A DNA stretch of 64,000 nt. Source: Acanthornis magna (lineage: Eukaryota; Chordata; Aves; Passeriformes; Acanthizidae). Below are positions 23,972 to 38,900 of the stretch, piece by piece (position 1 is the stretch's first letter; each line of letters begins with the position of its first letter). Location: contig JAWUZG010000051.1 in assembly GCA_036785705.1 (NCBI GenBank), positions 12,986,501 through 13,050,500 on the forward strand. Reading direction: 5' to 3'. The notes under the pieces are model-generated. The model worked only from the letters and a program-made list of their open reading frames with translations, did not search any database and was not told the DNA's origin. Both the position numbers and the translations under genes were made by a program.

Positions 23972-26900
23972 CTGAAGAAACAAAAATCAAAGAAAGCATA
24001 AAAAGTTATTGATAATGATACCATCATTAATTCACTCAGGCACCTTACTATAGGCCCAGAAATTAAAGAAGAGATTCCTATACAAGGTCATCTAGAATGT
24101 TTCCATTTTTAAAAATACCCAGCATTTTCCCTGCAGCCCTGAAGTCCCATACAGAAAGGTTGTCACTGGCAAAGAGTTGATAAAGCATGCCACAGCAAAA
24201 GGTCCATCCTGGACTACAAAATCCCTACAGGACTTTCCAGAGTAACAACTGGTATCAAAAAAATCAAGGGTAGTGCAACTGGCACAGCCCTGTCTGTGTC
24301 TGAGACACCTGAATGAAAGTGAGCGTGAAGGTCAGGTCTGCCTCTGCTGCATACAAAGTACTTTGGTTTATGACACTGTGGCTGTAGCTTATGGCTTATC
24401 GAAAGATAAATGTATTACAGAGTAAATACTGACTACATATTTCAGAGGGAACAAAGATTCTTTATCATGGTTAGTCCAGAGTTTCCTTATAGCTCCCTCT
24501 TACCACTTACAAAGAACTTATTTGCACATTTTTTCTCAGGATTATATCCTTCCATGCCTCTGCTTTGCAGAGGAATAGATGATGTAAGAAAGCCTGACCA
24601 GCCTTAATTCCACATTGCATGTGCTACATGAAGGTGAAAACAGTTGTCTTTCTATCACAAGTCCATTTCTCACAAACCTTTTTATTTTCATGAAGTCTGA
24701 AACTTGAACTTCCACTGTTTACAAATTTACTGAAAGCTTGGTGTGTGTATTGTTTGCACACAATACAACACATTATTGCATTTTGTTGAAAAAAACCTCA
24801 CTTGAATCCTACAAATAAGCAATTTGAGGAGTTGAGAAAGCTCTGTATTGCCATCAACCTCTGTACCAAATGCTTTCAAAGCAGAAGTTTGTCCTCTGGT
24901 CAGATCAGAAAGTATACAATCCTTTTTTATTTAGACATTTATGCTTTACTGTAACTCCAGTGTGCCAGGACATAGTCTGATAAACTCATTCATCCCTCCT
25001 GTGGTTTAATAGGGAGCTTTCTTTTTGTCTCCTCTCTCCATTGTTTGGGATGAGTGAAGTGGGAAACAGAGAAATAGAGAGTAAAAAAATCCAACAGCAT
25101 TAACTAATGAGATGCTGAGACAGCTGACAGAGCAGTGGATCAGGGCACCATCCATTGAGTGGATATGATGGGATACAGAACTGTCACATGGGAAGATCCA
25201 CATGTTTTTAAAATCCATATATTTATCAGAATATGCCACTTTGTACATAATTCTCCACTGAACATCAGGTGACTACAAAAACAGCAAGTAGAATGGACAT
25301 GTGCTTCCAGCTCTTCTTGCTTTCTGATGTAAATACAATGAAATTTAGCAATGCTACACTTTAAATATGCAAAAAAATTTTGACAATTGAGGTTTGCACT
25401 GAAAATAGGCCAGTATGCTGAGTTTCTCATTTTAAGCGTACAATTTTGCCTCCATAACTAACATGGGAGAAAGAAATTAGTACATCAAACAGCCAACTCC
25501 CTAAATTGTCTTTGGTACTGTATTTCCTCTCTCTGAGAAAACTTACAACTATTCATAGCATGCATTTGACATTTCTTATACAATTAGAAAAGCTGACTAA
25601 GACTGCATTCCATATTTGAAGTCCACAAGTTGCTGGAACATCCCATTGGTTTATTTGTGGTGTTAAAATGCCTTATCACCAAAACATTATTTGGATATCT
25701 TAAGTTGTTGACATTCCTTATACATAACTTTCAGGAATCTGTCTGATGTCTGCAGTGGGAGAAACACCTGCAAGATACTCCACTTACACAGCTCAAGAGG
25801 TCAAAAACCTTCCTTTATGATGTGCTACCTGAGTCAAGAGCAGTTTGAAGACTTTTCTATAATTACATATTCACTATTCTGTAATCACACATAAATATCT
25901 ATTGTTTATCCTAACATTATACGACAGTGTAATGTTCTTATTTACCTGGATTTAACTTGAACTAAGCTTTAACTTTTTATACTAAGGTAGCCTTAGGATT
26001 TTGCATTAATAAAACAGACTTGGAGTGACAAATTTTGGCCTATATTCCTAGACAGACACACGGAACTGCGATGATGCTGCCTACTGTGAGCTGAAAGGTA
26101 TAGTTCAGGTTTGCAATAGCCCAAAAGGGAATACTAGCTACATAATCTTCATTTTTTGAGGTGGATTACCTATGGTCTACTGTATGGATATTGACTTCAG
26201 ATGACTTCAAAAATCCATCCCACTGCCATCAGCACCTTTTGTACAGCCTGTGATTTTGTACTGTACTGTCTGTGATTTCATGTTTTCTGGTCTTTAGAAA
26301 GCTTCCAGGTAAGTGCAAGCACCACAGAAAGCCTTATGTATTTACCACAAGAGGGAGCCTCGTCTCCAAAAAAGCAAAGGCAGGTTTGTTTGCTACTTCA
26401 TTTCTGCAATGTATTTATTTCATTTTGTTTATGTGGGGCTGTAGAACCCAGCACATTCAAATAATTAGAAAAAAAGTCTTCTTCCCTGGAGAGTCTGCAT
26501 ACGGGCCTGCTCTAAATGTACAAAACCCGAAAACACTGTGCAGGAAATGGGGAACTTTCTAACAACCGCTAATGGAGGAGTCTGCCTCTTCATCTGGCTA
26601 GAAGATACCCCACAACATATTGTAAATATACCTTGTCACAGCAATAAACACAAAATCTGGATTACAGAACTGGAAAGAATTGGGAAGTATCTTAGGACTG
26701 TACAAATGATGAATGGCTCTAAATAGTTTGTATCCTACCTATTGTCAAAAAAAAAAAAAGAAAAAAGAAAAGAAGGAAAATAAAATTTAAAAAACCAAGA
26801 GAACTGTCTGTAGATTTACTCATGTGATGTTACCTTACTCTCAACTGGAGAAACATTGATGTTTGTCCATAGTTTTGTTTAGTTTTTAAAGGAAACTTTT

Positions 26901-29900
26901 CACAGAATCACATAATATGCTTAGTTGGAAGGGACCCACAGGGATCATCACAGAACAACTCCTGGCTCTGCACAGGACACCCCAAATGTCAAACCATGTG
27001 CTTGAAAGTGTTGTCCAAACACTCCCTGAGCTCTGTCAGGCTGGCGCTGTGATCACTTCCTTAGGGAGCCTGTTCCAGTGTCCAACCACCATCTTGGGGA
27101 AGAACCTTTTTCTAATGTCCAACCTAAACCTCCCCTGACACAACTTCAGGCCTTTCCCTCGGATCCTGTCCCTGGTCACCACAGAGAAGAAAGCAGTGCC
27201 TGCCCCTCCTCTTCCCCTCACAAGGAAGCTGTAACTGCCATGAGGTGTCCCCTCAGTCTCCTCCAGGCTGAACAGACCAAGTGACCTCAGCCGCTCCTTA
27301 CACAGCTTCTCCTCAAGGCCCTTCTCCATCTTGTACTGTGGCACCCCAAACTGCCCCCAGCACTCGAGCTGAGGCCACCCCAGTGCAGAGCAGAGTGGGA
27401 CAATCCCCTCCCTTGCCTGGCTGGCAATGCTGTGCCTGATGCCCCCCCAGAACAGGGCTTTCCCTCCTGGCTGCCAGGGCACTGCTGACTCAGATTCAAA
27501 TTGCCATCATCCTGGACCCCCAGGTCCCTTCCCATGGCACTGCTCTCCAGCATTTCATTCCCCCTTCTGTCCATACATCCAGGGCTGCCCCATCCCAGGT
27601 GCAGAATCCAACACTTCCCTTTGTTAAATTTCACACAGTTGGTGATGCCCATCTCTCTAATTTGTCGAGGTCCAGGACTCTCTACAAAGTCCACTTACTG
27701 AGGAAACTTCCAGGGGAAAGATAGAACATCCATCGAGCATAAACGGGAAATTCACAGCACAACCATGGAAGTCACAGCTGTGACTTGCAAAAATAAAGGA
27801 AAAACTCTTTTTCAGGAGATAGTTTTGAGACCTGAGAGTACAGACTTATCAATCAATGTTGACTTCTTTGTGTTTCTAAACCACTGAAGATAGCTTTACA
27901 GAAAGAAAACTTTACCAACCAAAATCTGAGAACTAGAAACAAAAGTAAGGAATACACAGAATATAATAGATACAAGTGCTTATACAATACCTCAGGGATG
28001 TCCATCATTCTCCTTAGTTTCTGATCTCTCCAGTTCCAATCCAGAATCATATATTTTGTGGAGTTTAAGCACAGGGCATCTAAAAAGGCAACATAAACTT
28101 CATTACCAAGATAATACGACATGTGCTTATCAAAATGATTTTTGGATTTACATCTTTGGCTGCCTGTTTCCAAGGAAACTAATCTTTGAACACTTAAGTA
28201 CTGTAGTTGCTGGTTGGAAAACTAATACCCTGACACTGCAAACTCCCTTAGCCACATAATCCCATGCCTTTTTGGAAGATAAACCCAAAAGCAGAACAAC
28301 TACTGTTGCCAGACTTGTCAAGAGCTTAACATCCTGCCAGCAAGTAATTCCTCAAGCTTCCTTTTAATGAAACCACAGGAGCTGAATTTCCGCAGCTGAT
28401 GTCACTGGTAAGTTACAAGGACCTTAACCTGAAAATTTATATTAACAGGAACAGACAGTGCTCAGCAATTTACAGGACTGGGTGCTATGTGAATATGAGT
28501 CAGGTCAGTGGTGCTGCTGAATAATTCCTTTATCCTTCAAAAAAAAGGTGGTGAAAAAAAAGGTTCTTTCTGAACTTGCTTTTCAGCCATTCTTGTATTT
28601 TTTCTCTGGTCTTCTATATGATTGTCCTAGGTTACATGGAAGGTGTAACCAAAAGTATGTATTCTAGTACCATCTCCATAAGTTGTTAAAACAGGTGGGG
28701 CAGTGTTCTTTGTGTTCAGCATGACTCCGCCCTGATAACACCATCGGGGGCTATCCCTGCTAATGGGCCATCAAGGTCTCTGGGAGTGACTCATAGAAAT
28801 CCATCAGCCCATTGTGAGATGCCCCGCCCAAAGGGGAGGAGCTGAACATTCCCACCAGCATATAAGAGAGAGACTCTGGAACATTGGGCTACCTTTTTCC
28901 ACTGGATTCCCAGAGGGGAAGAGCTCAAGAGCCACCGCTGGACCTCCAGAGACCGACGAGATTTTTCTGCAGGATCACCATTTCAACAAGACTACATCCA
29001 TCACTCCGACAGGACTGCAGCCACCATCGTTAACTGGACTGCTAGCACCACCCTAACAGGGTGACAGGTTGTATTCTAACTTTTTCTATCCGAACTGTTG
29101 TTTCTGTATTATTGCCTTGCTCTAAATTTTAGTGTAAAAACTGTTATTCCTTCTCCCCTTTCTTTGGCTGAAAGCCCTTGATTCTGAAGTTATAATAATT
29201 TAGAGGGGAAGGGGGTCACATTATCCATTCTAAGGGAGGCTCTCACCTTCCTTAGCAAGACACCTGTCTTTCAAACCAAGACAATGATGCACACCATTTT
29301 TTTTCCATCAGTCTTGATTTCTCTTCCCTCTCTAAGTGACCTGGCACTGCAACACTAAACTATCAAAAAGAACTAGAGCTTGGGAAAAAATGACACACCT
29401 GTGTCCATGCCATAAGCTGCCTCTACCTAACAGAGAATCGGAATGGCTTAGGTTGGAAGGGACATTAAAGATCATCTAGTTCCAAACTTCCTGTCATGGG
29501 CAGGGACACCTTCCATTCAACCAAGTTTCTCCAAGCTCCATACAGCCTGGCCTTTAATACTTTCAGGGATTGGGCACCCACAACTTCTCTGGGCAACCTG
29601 CCTCACCACTGTCATGGCAACGTGCTGATGTGCTGAGCACTAATAATTTAATTTTGGTGGAAGCAACAAAATTATGTTACTCCTTGGAAGGAAGGAGCAG
29701 TACAGTCCCACAGTCAGAGCAAGACAGTGTCTTGCATAAGAGGAATGGAAAAAATTGCCTTATCATCTTGTCATTTTGTTGTTTGTTTTTCTTTGTGTAC
29801 ATACTGTCTACTGAGTAAGTAAAAGTACTAAAAATTTGGGAAGAGAAAAGGAGATTTATATAAAATAATTTATTTTATTATAGGCAAATGAGAAATAATA

Positions 29901-32900
29901 TCAAATCAGCAAGCAGATCTTTCATCCAGCCCTCACAAAAGTTTACACAGAGCTCAGAGTGACTTCTGCCACTTCTGCCAGTATTTCCTTTTGATCCACT
30001 TGCAGTGTTTGGTTTCCTGGAGCTTTAAATCTCACACTATGGTTTTGCAATCACTTTCAAGTCAGCATAAATCAGTATCCCTGCCAAAAGAGGAAGTCCC
30101 CCTCCTCTGCCTGCTCATTACCTGATTTCATGAGCACACTGGTATTGTTTTAATTGGGGTCAGTTCACGGAGCTGCCAAACAGACTCTTGGGCTTGCGCA
30201 GGGAGCAGGAAGGAGGAATAAGCAAGCACTGACTGGTGGGTGTGAGGAAGTATTACTCTGCCTTTCTCTGCTAATACTGACTTATGCGAGCTTGAAGTGA
30301 CCATAAAACAAAGTACTAGAACATTGACCTTGTTTTGACTGACATAGCACAAGTGGAGAAACAGAACTGTACAGTTTAACCAAATCTACATAATCATGTC
30401 AACCTAAAAAAACACTGTTGAAGTTTCACTTCTCATGAGACCAAATATAAGACACTAAGGGAAGAAACCTTCCTTGTTCTCCTACCTTGCTCCACTAGTG
30501 CTTTAACTCTCCCAGGAGTTCCAACACCAATGTGGAACACACCTTTCTCCAACATATTCATCTGTTCCTTTATCTAATTTGAAGAGAGAAAGAAAAAACA
30601 CAGTAAACCCACAATTGTTTTAAAATTTCTTCTCAAGGAGCTGGAAATAAATTCAAGATCTCGTCGTATTTCTTTCTAGAACACAATCAAGTAACAAATG
30701 ATATTTCTTTTTCAAACTGTCAGACGATTATATACGAAAGAAAGTTTAAGAAATGTAACAAGCCAGCTGGGCATCACACTTCTCTAGAAGTTTAATCTTT
30801 TTTAACTTTGAAAATCTGCTACTGCACCAACTATTTTTGGAAGTGAGAACAGTAAGATTCCTTCAGCATTTAAACAAATTCTCTGGAAAACTGAAAAACT
30901 TGAATTAACTCTGAAGTCCTTCAAGATGAAGATACTGGAAAAAGGTGAAATACAGTAAATTACATTTGTGTGTTTGACAGTGTTTGTATCAATGGCCAAG
31001 TGTCCACTCATTACTCCCAATACCCCCCTAATTTGAGCTTTTTAACAGGTATGGATACTGGGGATCCAGGCATTTAATTGCCAGAATCCAAATGTGCTGG
31101 TACAGTTTGCTTCCACAGCCCTATGTACATGAGCCTTCTGGCATTTGAATGAGCAGTTCATGGGAATGTGGAACAGTAAAACTCAGCATGTGCACAAGCA
31201 TCTACATTCTACACAGGGTGCACCAGAGCTCCCGGAGACAGTGTTCGGTGAAACTCCTCACACTGCAGCAAATGGGTTACCAAAGGAAGCACTACCTAAA
31301 GGAAAGAACTTCATATGAACTTAATATGAAAGGCACTACAGCCAAAGGATTTAAAAAGAAAATGGGATGACAGTATTTAGCCGTTTACTTGGTCTATTAA
31401 AATTCCCTACCTTTATGTGCTTTGCAAACAACTTGAGGACTCTGCAATCTCCTTTAAAGGCTGTCATTGACCTAGCAATAAAAAAAGAACAATGAAATGC
31501 AAGAATCAGGGCTGGGCTCAAGACCACACATGAGGAAAGAAAAACGAACTGGCTTTCTCAATATGCTTGAGACACACACAGTTCTGCAGTGAACCCTGCC
31601 TGTATTCTGAACACTACTACTTGTTTGCTACTTATCAAGAGTGATCAACAACTGGACAGACACAATGGAAGGAATCAGTAGGGGGCAATATTATTTAGAT
31701 AGCTTTTCAGATAATATTTAGTATTATGGCCTGTGCTTTCCCAGCTACCTTAGTTCAAAACTGGTTAATCACCAAATCCTAATTTAAAAAGAATTCAGTT
31801 ACTGAGATACAGGGCTGAATGAATCTGTGTGCATGTGTGCACAAAAGGAAGGATCTGTAAAAGGACCAATCTACATTTTACAGTCTTCCTGCAGCGTCGC
31901 TGTTGGGAAAACCCAGGCTGACACAGTCTTCACTGCAGAGATTGCCCAAACTCCAGTTAACCAAAACTCTTTTATTAGAAACCCTGACTTGCTTTTCTGA
32001 CACTCCATTTTGGCACACAGTAACAACTCTAAGTTCAGTATTCATCAAACAGGAGACAACATATTCAGCATTTTCTAAATGTTATTTAAGATAGGTTTCT
32101 GTGCATGCTTCTTGCAGTGCACCAAATTTTTAATTTGCAAAGCTGAAGGTTTATATACATCCAAACCACCTAAGTCTCGGGTGCTAGTCTCTGCATGCAA
32201 GGACTAAGCACTACTCGCACTTATCTGCCTTATCCATGCTTATATCTGTGTCATGGAATCAAACTTCCCAACTCTCCATCCCATTTTGTGCTAACAGATA
32301 ATCACAGGAAGTGGGGTCAAGACACAGAAGACAACCATGACATTTGTGAGGTATACATTAATTCATCGAAGTCATCAAAACTTCTGGCATGCGAAGGGAG
32401 GGCGATAGAGAAGGGGAAAAAAAGGGGACAGGGCACACTGAAAATTGTTACTGCTGCCCAGCAGTTTTGCCAGACTAAGCCAGGTGAGAACACTGACACA
32501 GACCTGGAGGCATTCAGGCCAGACACACACAGTGGCACTTGAGGCCCAGAAATGCCATTGTCCTTGTCGTCTTTGGGTCAAATGATTTCTAGTAGTGGAT
32601 CATGATGCTTTATGGGCTTACTCTGTTCCAAGTATAACGTTTCATGTTTCCCCAAATTGATTACACTTTATTTTTGGTTTTTAACAAAAGTAACACTTCA
32701 CAGGCAACTGAAGTACAGAGCATTACTTCAGTCCAAAACCAAACACCACAGTCCCAGAGTTTAAAGAAGGAAGGGATATTGCATCAGTTTGAGTCAGTGA
32801 ATTTGCTGGCTAGCAGAGGACAGTGTCCCAGTTTTGCCTTTTTGCCTGTGGTTCCAAGACGAAACTCCTGAGCGACTGCCAACCTCAACACAACATTTGC

Positions 32901-35900
32901 TATTGACGTACTTGATGAGTTCCAAGGAGCGAAGGGCAGAACTGCAGAGAACCAGCATCACCACCGACTTCTTCTCCTTGTGGTTTCTCCGGAGCTTTGC
33001 CCACTTAGGACAGACTGCAATGGAAAAGCCCTCATACACACACAGAGAAAGTACTACATGCCACAATTTTAAATTACTAGAGTACATGATGAATGGCAGC
33101 CAGCAGCAAGAACACACATGCTGACTCCTCTGAGGTCTGGAACTTTGGCAACACTTTTGCATTTAGTCATGACTGAGAAACTGGAAAATGAAATGCCCAA
33201 AATAAATAAAATACAGAAATATCACACAACTGAACAAACTAGATAAGCATTAATAACCAACAGTTTTTAAGGTGATGAGCCCATTGTCTTAATTTGCCAC
33301 ATATGGTGATTTATATTAGAGAAAATCAACTGAAAAGAAACATTTACCAGAACAGAAGTTCTATATAAACATACAACAGAATAAAAATTCTCTTGGTTCA
33401 TGTTAGCAGACAGCTGCAGGACTTTTATTGTAAGATAATATATACACCTACTTATGAAGCCACAGTAAATTACTGACAAATAATCCCTAGCAATTAAAAG
33501 AAAGCCTAGAACATTTTGATACAAAAAAAAGAAAGTGACAGAGTAAAAAAAAAAGACAGAAAAACAAGACTTGTCATAAAACAAAAATTTAAAAGGCCTT
33601 AAAGTGATTAATATTTCATAATAAACAATATTTGGAGCTACATATAAAAATGCAATAATATTGTCTTAATAATATTTTTCATACAGCTTTCATCTTGCCC
33701 AAACCAACATTTTAACTCACCTTCCTTCAGGTATGAAGAAAAAGTGTGGGTGAGGTCATTGGCTGGCAAAAAACAGGCATCTGAAAATATAAAGGAAAAA
33801 ATATGTATGTTGATGTATTTTAACAGCAAAGGGAGAATATATGTTTGCAGTGTAACCACTAGTTATATTGATGAAATCCAAACTTCATAAAATCCATCAT
33901 CAATAAATTACCATATCTGAAACAAAAATTAACGTAGAAGAAACTTTATATGGGTTAAATCAATGAAGGTATCATCTCCGAATTACAATTCCTTTGTTTT
34001 GTCCCACCCTTGAATACAGGGCTGCACAGGTTGATCACACGCTTTAAAAAAAGTTTTCATATGTCTTTGCCACAATGAATCAAGTCTCAGCCAAAAGCCT
34101 TACACTGCTGGGCTGTTCCTCCAATGTACCTATGATGAAATATGTTTGCACATCCCCCAAATAATTCACACCGTGTAAATGTAAGAAACTACCAATAATG
34201 TACTTGTCAGTAAGTTTGTTCACTTAGAAAGTCTTTCATATTGTGGTAATCTACTCAACTATATTGACCCTGATGGCAACACCTACATTACATTTCAGTG
34301 CCTTTCTCTTCCTTCATTTCCTGCTGATTTCCTTTTCCCTGGTCGCTGTGTTAACTAGGAAGTCTTTCAAAAGCACTCTGTGGCAGACATGCCATTGAAC
34401 TGCATATAATGGCAATGAAGATCCTAACAGGTTCTTTGGAAGGTCCTTTCTCATGTCTATACAGAAAGTCTAAGTTCTTAGACAAAAACAGGTGATTAAA
34501 ATTAATTGGTCTGAAAACTTGCCCCTGTTGTTAAGGGCTCTTAGCCTGATGGGACAACACTGCTTCTGCAGAGCATTAACAATTCTGTCTTTAAAGACTT
34601 AAATACTGGTAAACATCTTGCATGAAGCACAGCCCCTCAGGATGTCCATGGATGTTTCCTGATAGATTTTAACTGAACTAAGGAGGTTTTTTCAAAGATG
34701 CTATTCATGTTCACATACATGGTGCATTGTGCTAATGCTGAGAGCATCAATCCATGATCTTCATTGGAACAGACAGTGTGACAAACTTGCTTTGTAGCTA
34801 ATGCCTGGCTGAAGTCCTGTCTGTGCACTTCCTTTTACTCTCCATTACTATATCTCACATTTAATTGGTGTTGTCTTGCTAAAAACTTTTATTTTGCACC
34901 GATCCCTATTAAATCCAGAGACTGACATTTACTGGCACTTAAGCTTCAAAAGAAATTAATATGTACAACTGAAGGATCAGCAGCTGATTTACTTTAAAAA
35001 TCATGTTTAAAAGATGCACTCGATGCTGGTGGGGAAGGGCAAGGGCTGATCTTCTGAATACATGGTCTTGTTAATGACTGACAATTCAAAAGGTGGTTTC
35101 TGACAGACATAGCTTCAGCCACTGACTCCTCACCGAGAGTCCAGCAACACTGCAGGGTTTACAACAGTTTTAAATGGAAGTTTCAGAAAGGGGGGAAGAA
35201 ACACATAGCTCCACACTGCAGCAAGAGACCATGTTGGCTTTCTGACCAACCCTGACCTGCACTTTGTCAGTGAACAGGAATACACAATTCCAAAGTAGCT
35301 GATTGTTATTTACTCAGTACTTTGACGTGAATGACTTGACAGCTGTACAAGTTCATAAACTCCTTGGCACTCTAAGCTTTCAACTCCCAGCAAAAAATTA
35401 AGGAAAAAATACCTTCATCCAACACATATCGAAATGGGCTCTTTTAATAAGAAAGAAACCAAAGCAATTTATTATTTCCTAAAAACCATATATGCCAAAA
35501 AATACTTAACACAAGCTTTTCAAAGCAATATATATGGGACATCTCCAGGATTTCTTGATTCAGTCACAAAGCTGAACCTGCACCACAGAAATAAAGAAGG
35601 ATCCACCTAGAATCATGGGGGTTAAGAAAAGCGTATTTACCTAGAGAGACAGGCTTATGCATTAAAAAAGAAAAAGCACTGCTGGACAAGAAGGCTTCTA
35701 CACTAGGCACAGACTGCCAGGTCACTGACAGCTCAAGAAGTCCTAAAGGTGAGTGCAGGTTGGTTACCAGGCTGCTGCTTTTCATGAGCACTACCAACAA
35801 ATAAAATACAGTGTCTCTGCACAGTAAGAGGCAGAGAAGTTCAATGTTGCCATCACCTCCAATGCAACCTCCAACTAACAGAAGCTAATGCTGCTCTGTC

Positions 35901-38900
35901 CTGCTTTTTGCCTTTTCTATCTGGCTTTTAACTGGATGCAGGATACAAGGGAACAAAGAGGTTCCTCAATTAAAATTTGGTCACTTCATACATTGACCAA
36001 AATTACCATCTCAATTCATGCCACTCCCTGAAAAATCATTGCATTCAACATCTCATACACATATGAGAATCATACCTAATTATTTCTTACTCCATTTCTG
36101 TTAGCCCCTTTTTATGCATCTGGATTGACTCAGATAATCCTAGGAACAAAACACATCTCGTGTAGCATCTTGGAAGCTACTATTAGGAATCACATAATTT
36201 CTATCAGAAAAGTAAGCTCCAGAAATTAATATTTTACAATAAAAAGAGATATTTAAACAATGTTTCATTTCCATAACTCCAAGAAATCTCACATTTATTC
36301 CCAAGAAACTAGCATTTCAACTTAAACAGCAAACTAATATACAGTAAAAAAGAAATATAAGAAAATATTTTCATTTAAAAATGCAACTCAAGAGCTGTCC
36401 CAAAAATCTTCTTTCTTCCGCAGAGAAAGAAGTCAATAGTATAATGAAAAAAACATTATTTATATATTAAATATAGGATAAGTTACCTGACAGCTTTAAT
36501 TCCTCTATTTCAATCACGGAGCGGTTTTCACCAAAATGTTGAGTAAGCAGCTTTTGCACATCTGCAGGGACACCAGGTTTTGGAGCAGATTTTTGCAGAA
36601 CATCAGAAATTTTCTTCTAAAAAGACCAAGTAAAATGGGTTAAGTATGGTATTTCTATACAGCTCTTTGGCTAGCTAACAACACTCTAAAAAAATGTTTC
36701 TTGATATCTGTGGCAGGATGTCCTCTCCCTCTACCACATGGCTGATGCAAAAGATAACTCAGGCTGGGCCAAAAGCCCAACAAAGGGTAATCTCTTGGTG
36801 CCCGAGAGTGTGGAGCCACCAACCCAGAATCCACATCTTGGTTTGGAGAGCAGATGTGGAAAGAGATTAAAAGAATAAGTATATGACCAAAAGACACACT
36901 TTTACACAATAGAAGACACACAAATCATCACAGAGGCGGAAGTCTCCGACACACACTCTGGAAATGTGCTAAGGCTTCTCACCAGAGTCTGGACCCAGGC
37001 TCTGCTGGTTACTTTCCTGGGAATTGAGTGAAAGGATTCCAAGGTATACTTTACCACCAAACTGGCGTTGGTAAGATACATTGCTTCCTAAGTTATATTA
37101 TTTCTTGCTAGCTGTAATAACAAGTACCTTTATGCGTGCTGAATTCTCTCTACTAGTAGTTAATTTTATTTTATTTTATTCCTGTGTAGTATGTAGTTTT
37201 ATCCCAAGTCTTATGTCTGTTATTTTCTGTGTCTAATAAATGATAATTTATGTCATATTAGACCTAATTGGCCATTATTAAAGAACCTGTGAACAAGACC
37301 AGGTCTTGGGGTGCTGGCCATCCCAATAAGAGCTACTGCCTGCTGCCAAAGGCCTAGGCAAAAGGCAGAGATTTATCTAAGCTCCCATCTCCATTTGTAT
37401 CTTTATACACTTATATTAATTTAATTACAACATAACTGTAAAACCCCTTACAGTGAGACAAGATTCTCCTTGTCTTTAGTGGTAGTGCAGACTTCAGATG
37501 CAAGTTGAGACACTTTGACACTTTGTGAACCTGAACATGAAAAATCTTGTGCACTCACCAGAAATGTCACTGTAACAAAAAAGCAGTTTTTCTGAGTTTT
37601 GCTATTGCTACACTTTAATATCAATTTGAAACCTTAGGGTTTTTTTTCATAATTTGTTTAATTTATTATTCTTAAGGCATAACAACAGGAATCAAATAAT
37701 AATATATGACTTGGTTATATTTTGATTAAAACAGGTTAACTATCTATCTATATTTGGAAGGCAAGATGATGAGCTATGTTCCACAATACTACGTCAGGGT
37801 GATGAAAATAAATTAAAACACCAAAACCACAGGTCAAGCAGCAAGAGTTCACAGCTGCTTTGTTCTCCCACACTGTATAATTTTTAAAACAAACTCCTAA
37901 CTTTTAGAGACTGAACATGAGTTCATAATGATCGTGTTTTACACCTTACGAATGTTACCAAGTAGCAGGTCTGAATTCTCACTGAAGTGAATGAGTTGCT
38001 GTATTTTTTCCCATAATTAAATGGCACAAGTTGGTAGAATAGCCCAAGGTTCCCATTATCCGAATGATCTGCCAGCATTTAAGAAAACAGCAGATTCACA
38101 AAGACAGAGGTAGACTGGAGAGAATAACAAGAATGAATGTGTGTGATGCCTCTCTTGTCTTGCTGAGATATGTTTAGTCTTTGAAAGGCCAGCTTAAAGT
38201 TTCTCAGCTGTGTAAGCTAAACTGAACATGTCAGCAAGGGGACACACTGCAGAACAAGTCTAGAAGTAAAAAGGAGAAGGATGTGGTTAGGATGGAGCAA
38301 AAGGGTCCGTATTTTTGAGGCAAAGCGGGATTTCACAGAGATGACGTGAGTCTGGAAGCATTTTTGGCAGCTTTGGAGAGACAGTGGGTACCTTCAGTCT
38401 GTCAGGCTAAGGTCCAGGACAGAAAGATCAATGGAAATTTTGAAGGGAGGTATAGCAGAAATTTTAATGCTGGGGACAGACCTTCTTCTATCCATTCTTT
38501 CCCTAACTCCATCTCAGCACCCACCCCCTCCTCTCTTCCATTCCCCACCACTCTGTCTCTCCCTCTTGCCCAATATACCCCAAATAGTCCTGTAACAGCA
38601 GCATAAAGGGCAGAATGCTGAATAGAGAAAAGCCATCCAGGGGCTGCCAAACCAGCAAAGGCAAAGCAGGCGCTGCCTCTCACAGGCATTGCTACTCTGC
38701 ACTGCCTGTTTCACCCCTGCTAAAAGCCACCTGTGGGTTTGCAAGACCGCAACTGAATCTTTGACAGTGGAATATGTGGAGACGAAGTCCCACTTATGTC
38801 TTTCTCTCAGTCTAGCTCTGGCTTGGTGCAAAGCCCTCTGCAGTCCCTGGAACACCTTCCAGAGGACGTCTGGCTGTTCCGCAGGTTTCTGCAGTGCTTG

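Larger units (their letters stand above)
23972..27990 (-). other. CMSS1 last intron
   Basis: 4 kb intron containing an A/G-rich simple repeat (26747-26796) and a CR1 fragment (about 26899-27700). The remainder is plain AT-rich sequence. Confidence 0.85.
28080..30485 (-). other. CMSS1 intron with solo LTR and CR1 tail
   Basis: Carries LTR A (28623-29283) and a short CR1 tail (29433-29612); these account for about a third of the intron. No exon recognised in the rest. Confidence 0.85.

Noticed and set aside
36704..37457. Target-site duplication for the LTR-like segment
   Set aside because: Flanking pentamers atatc and gtgag do not match, so it is not called a confirmed LTR.
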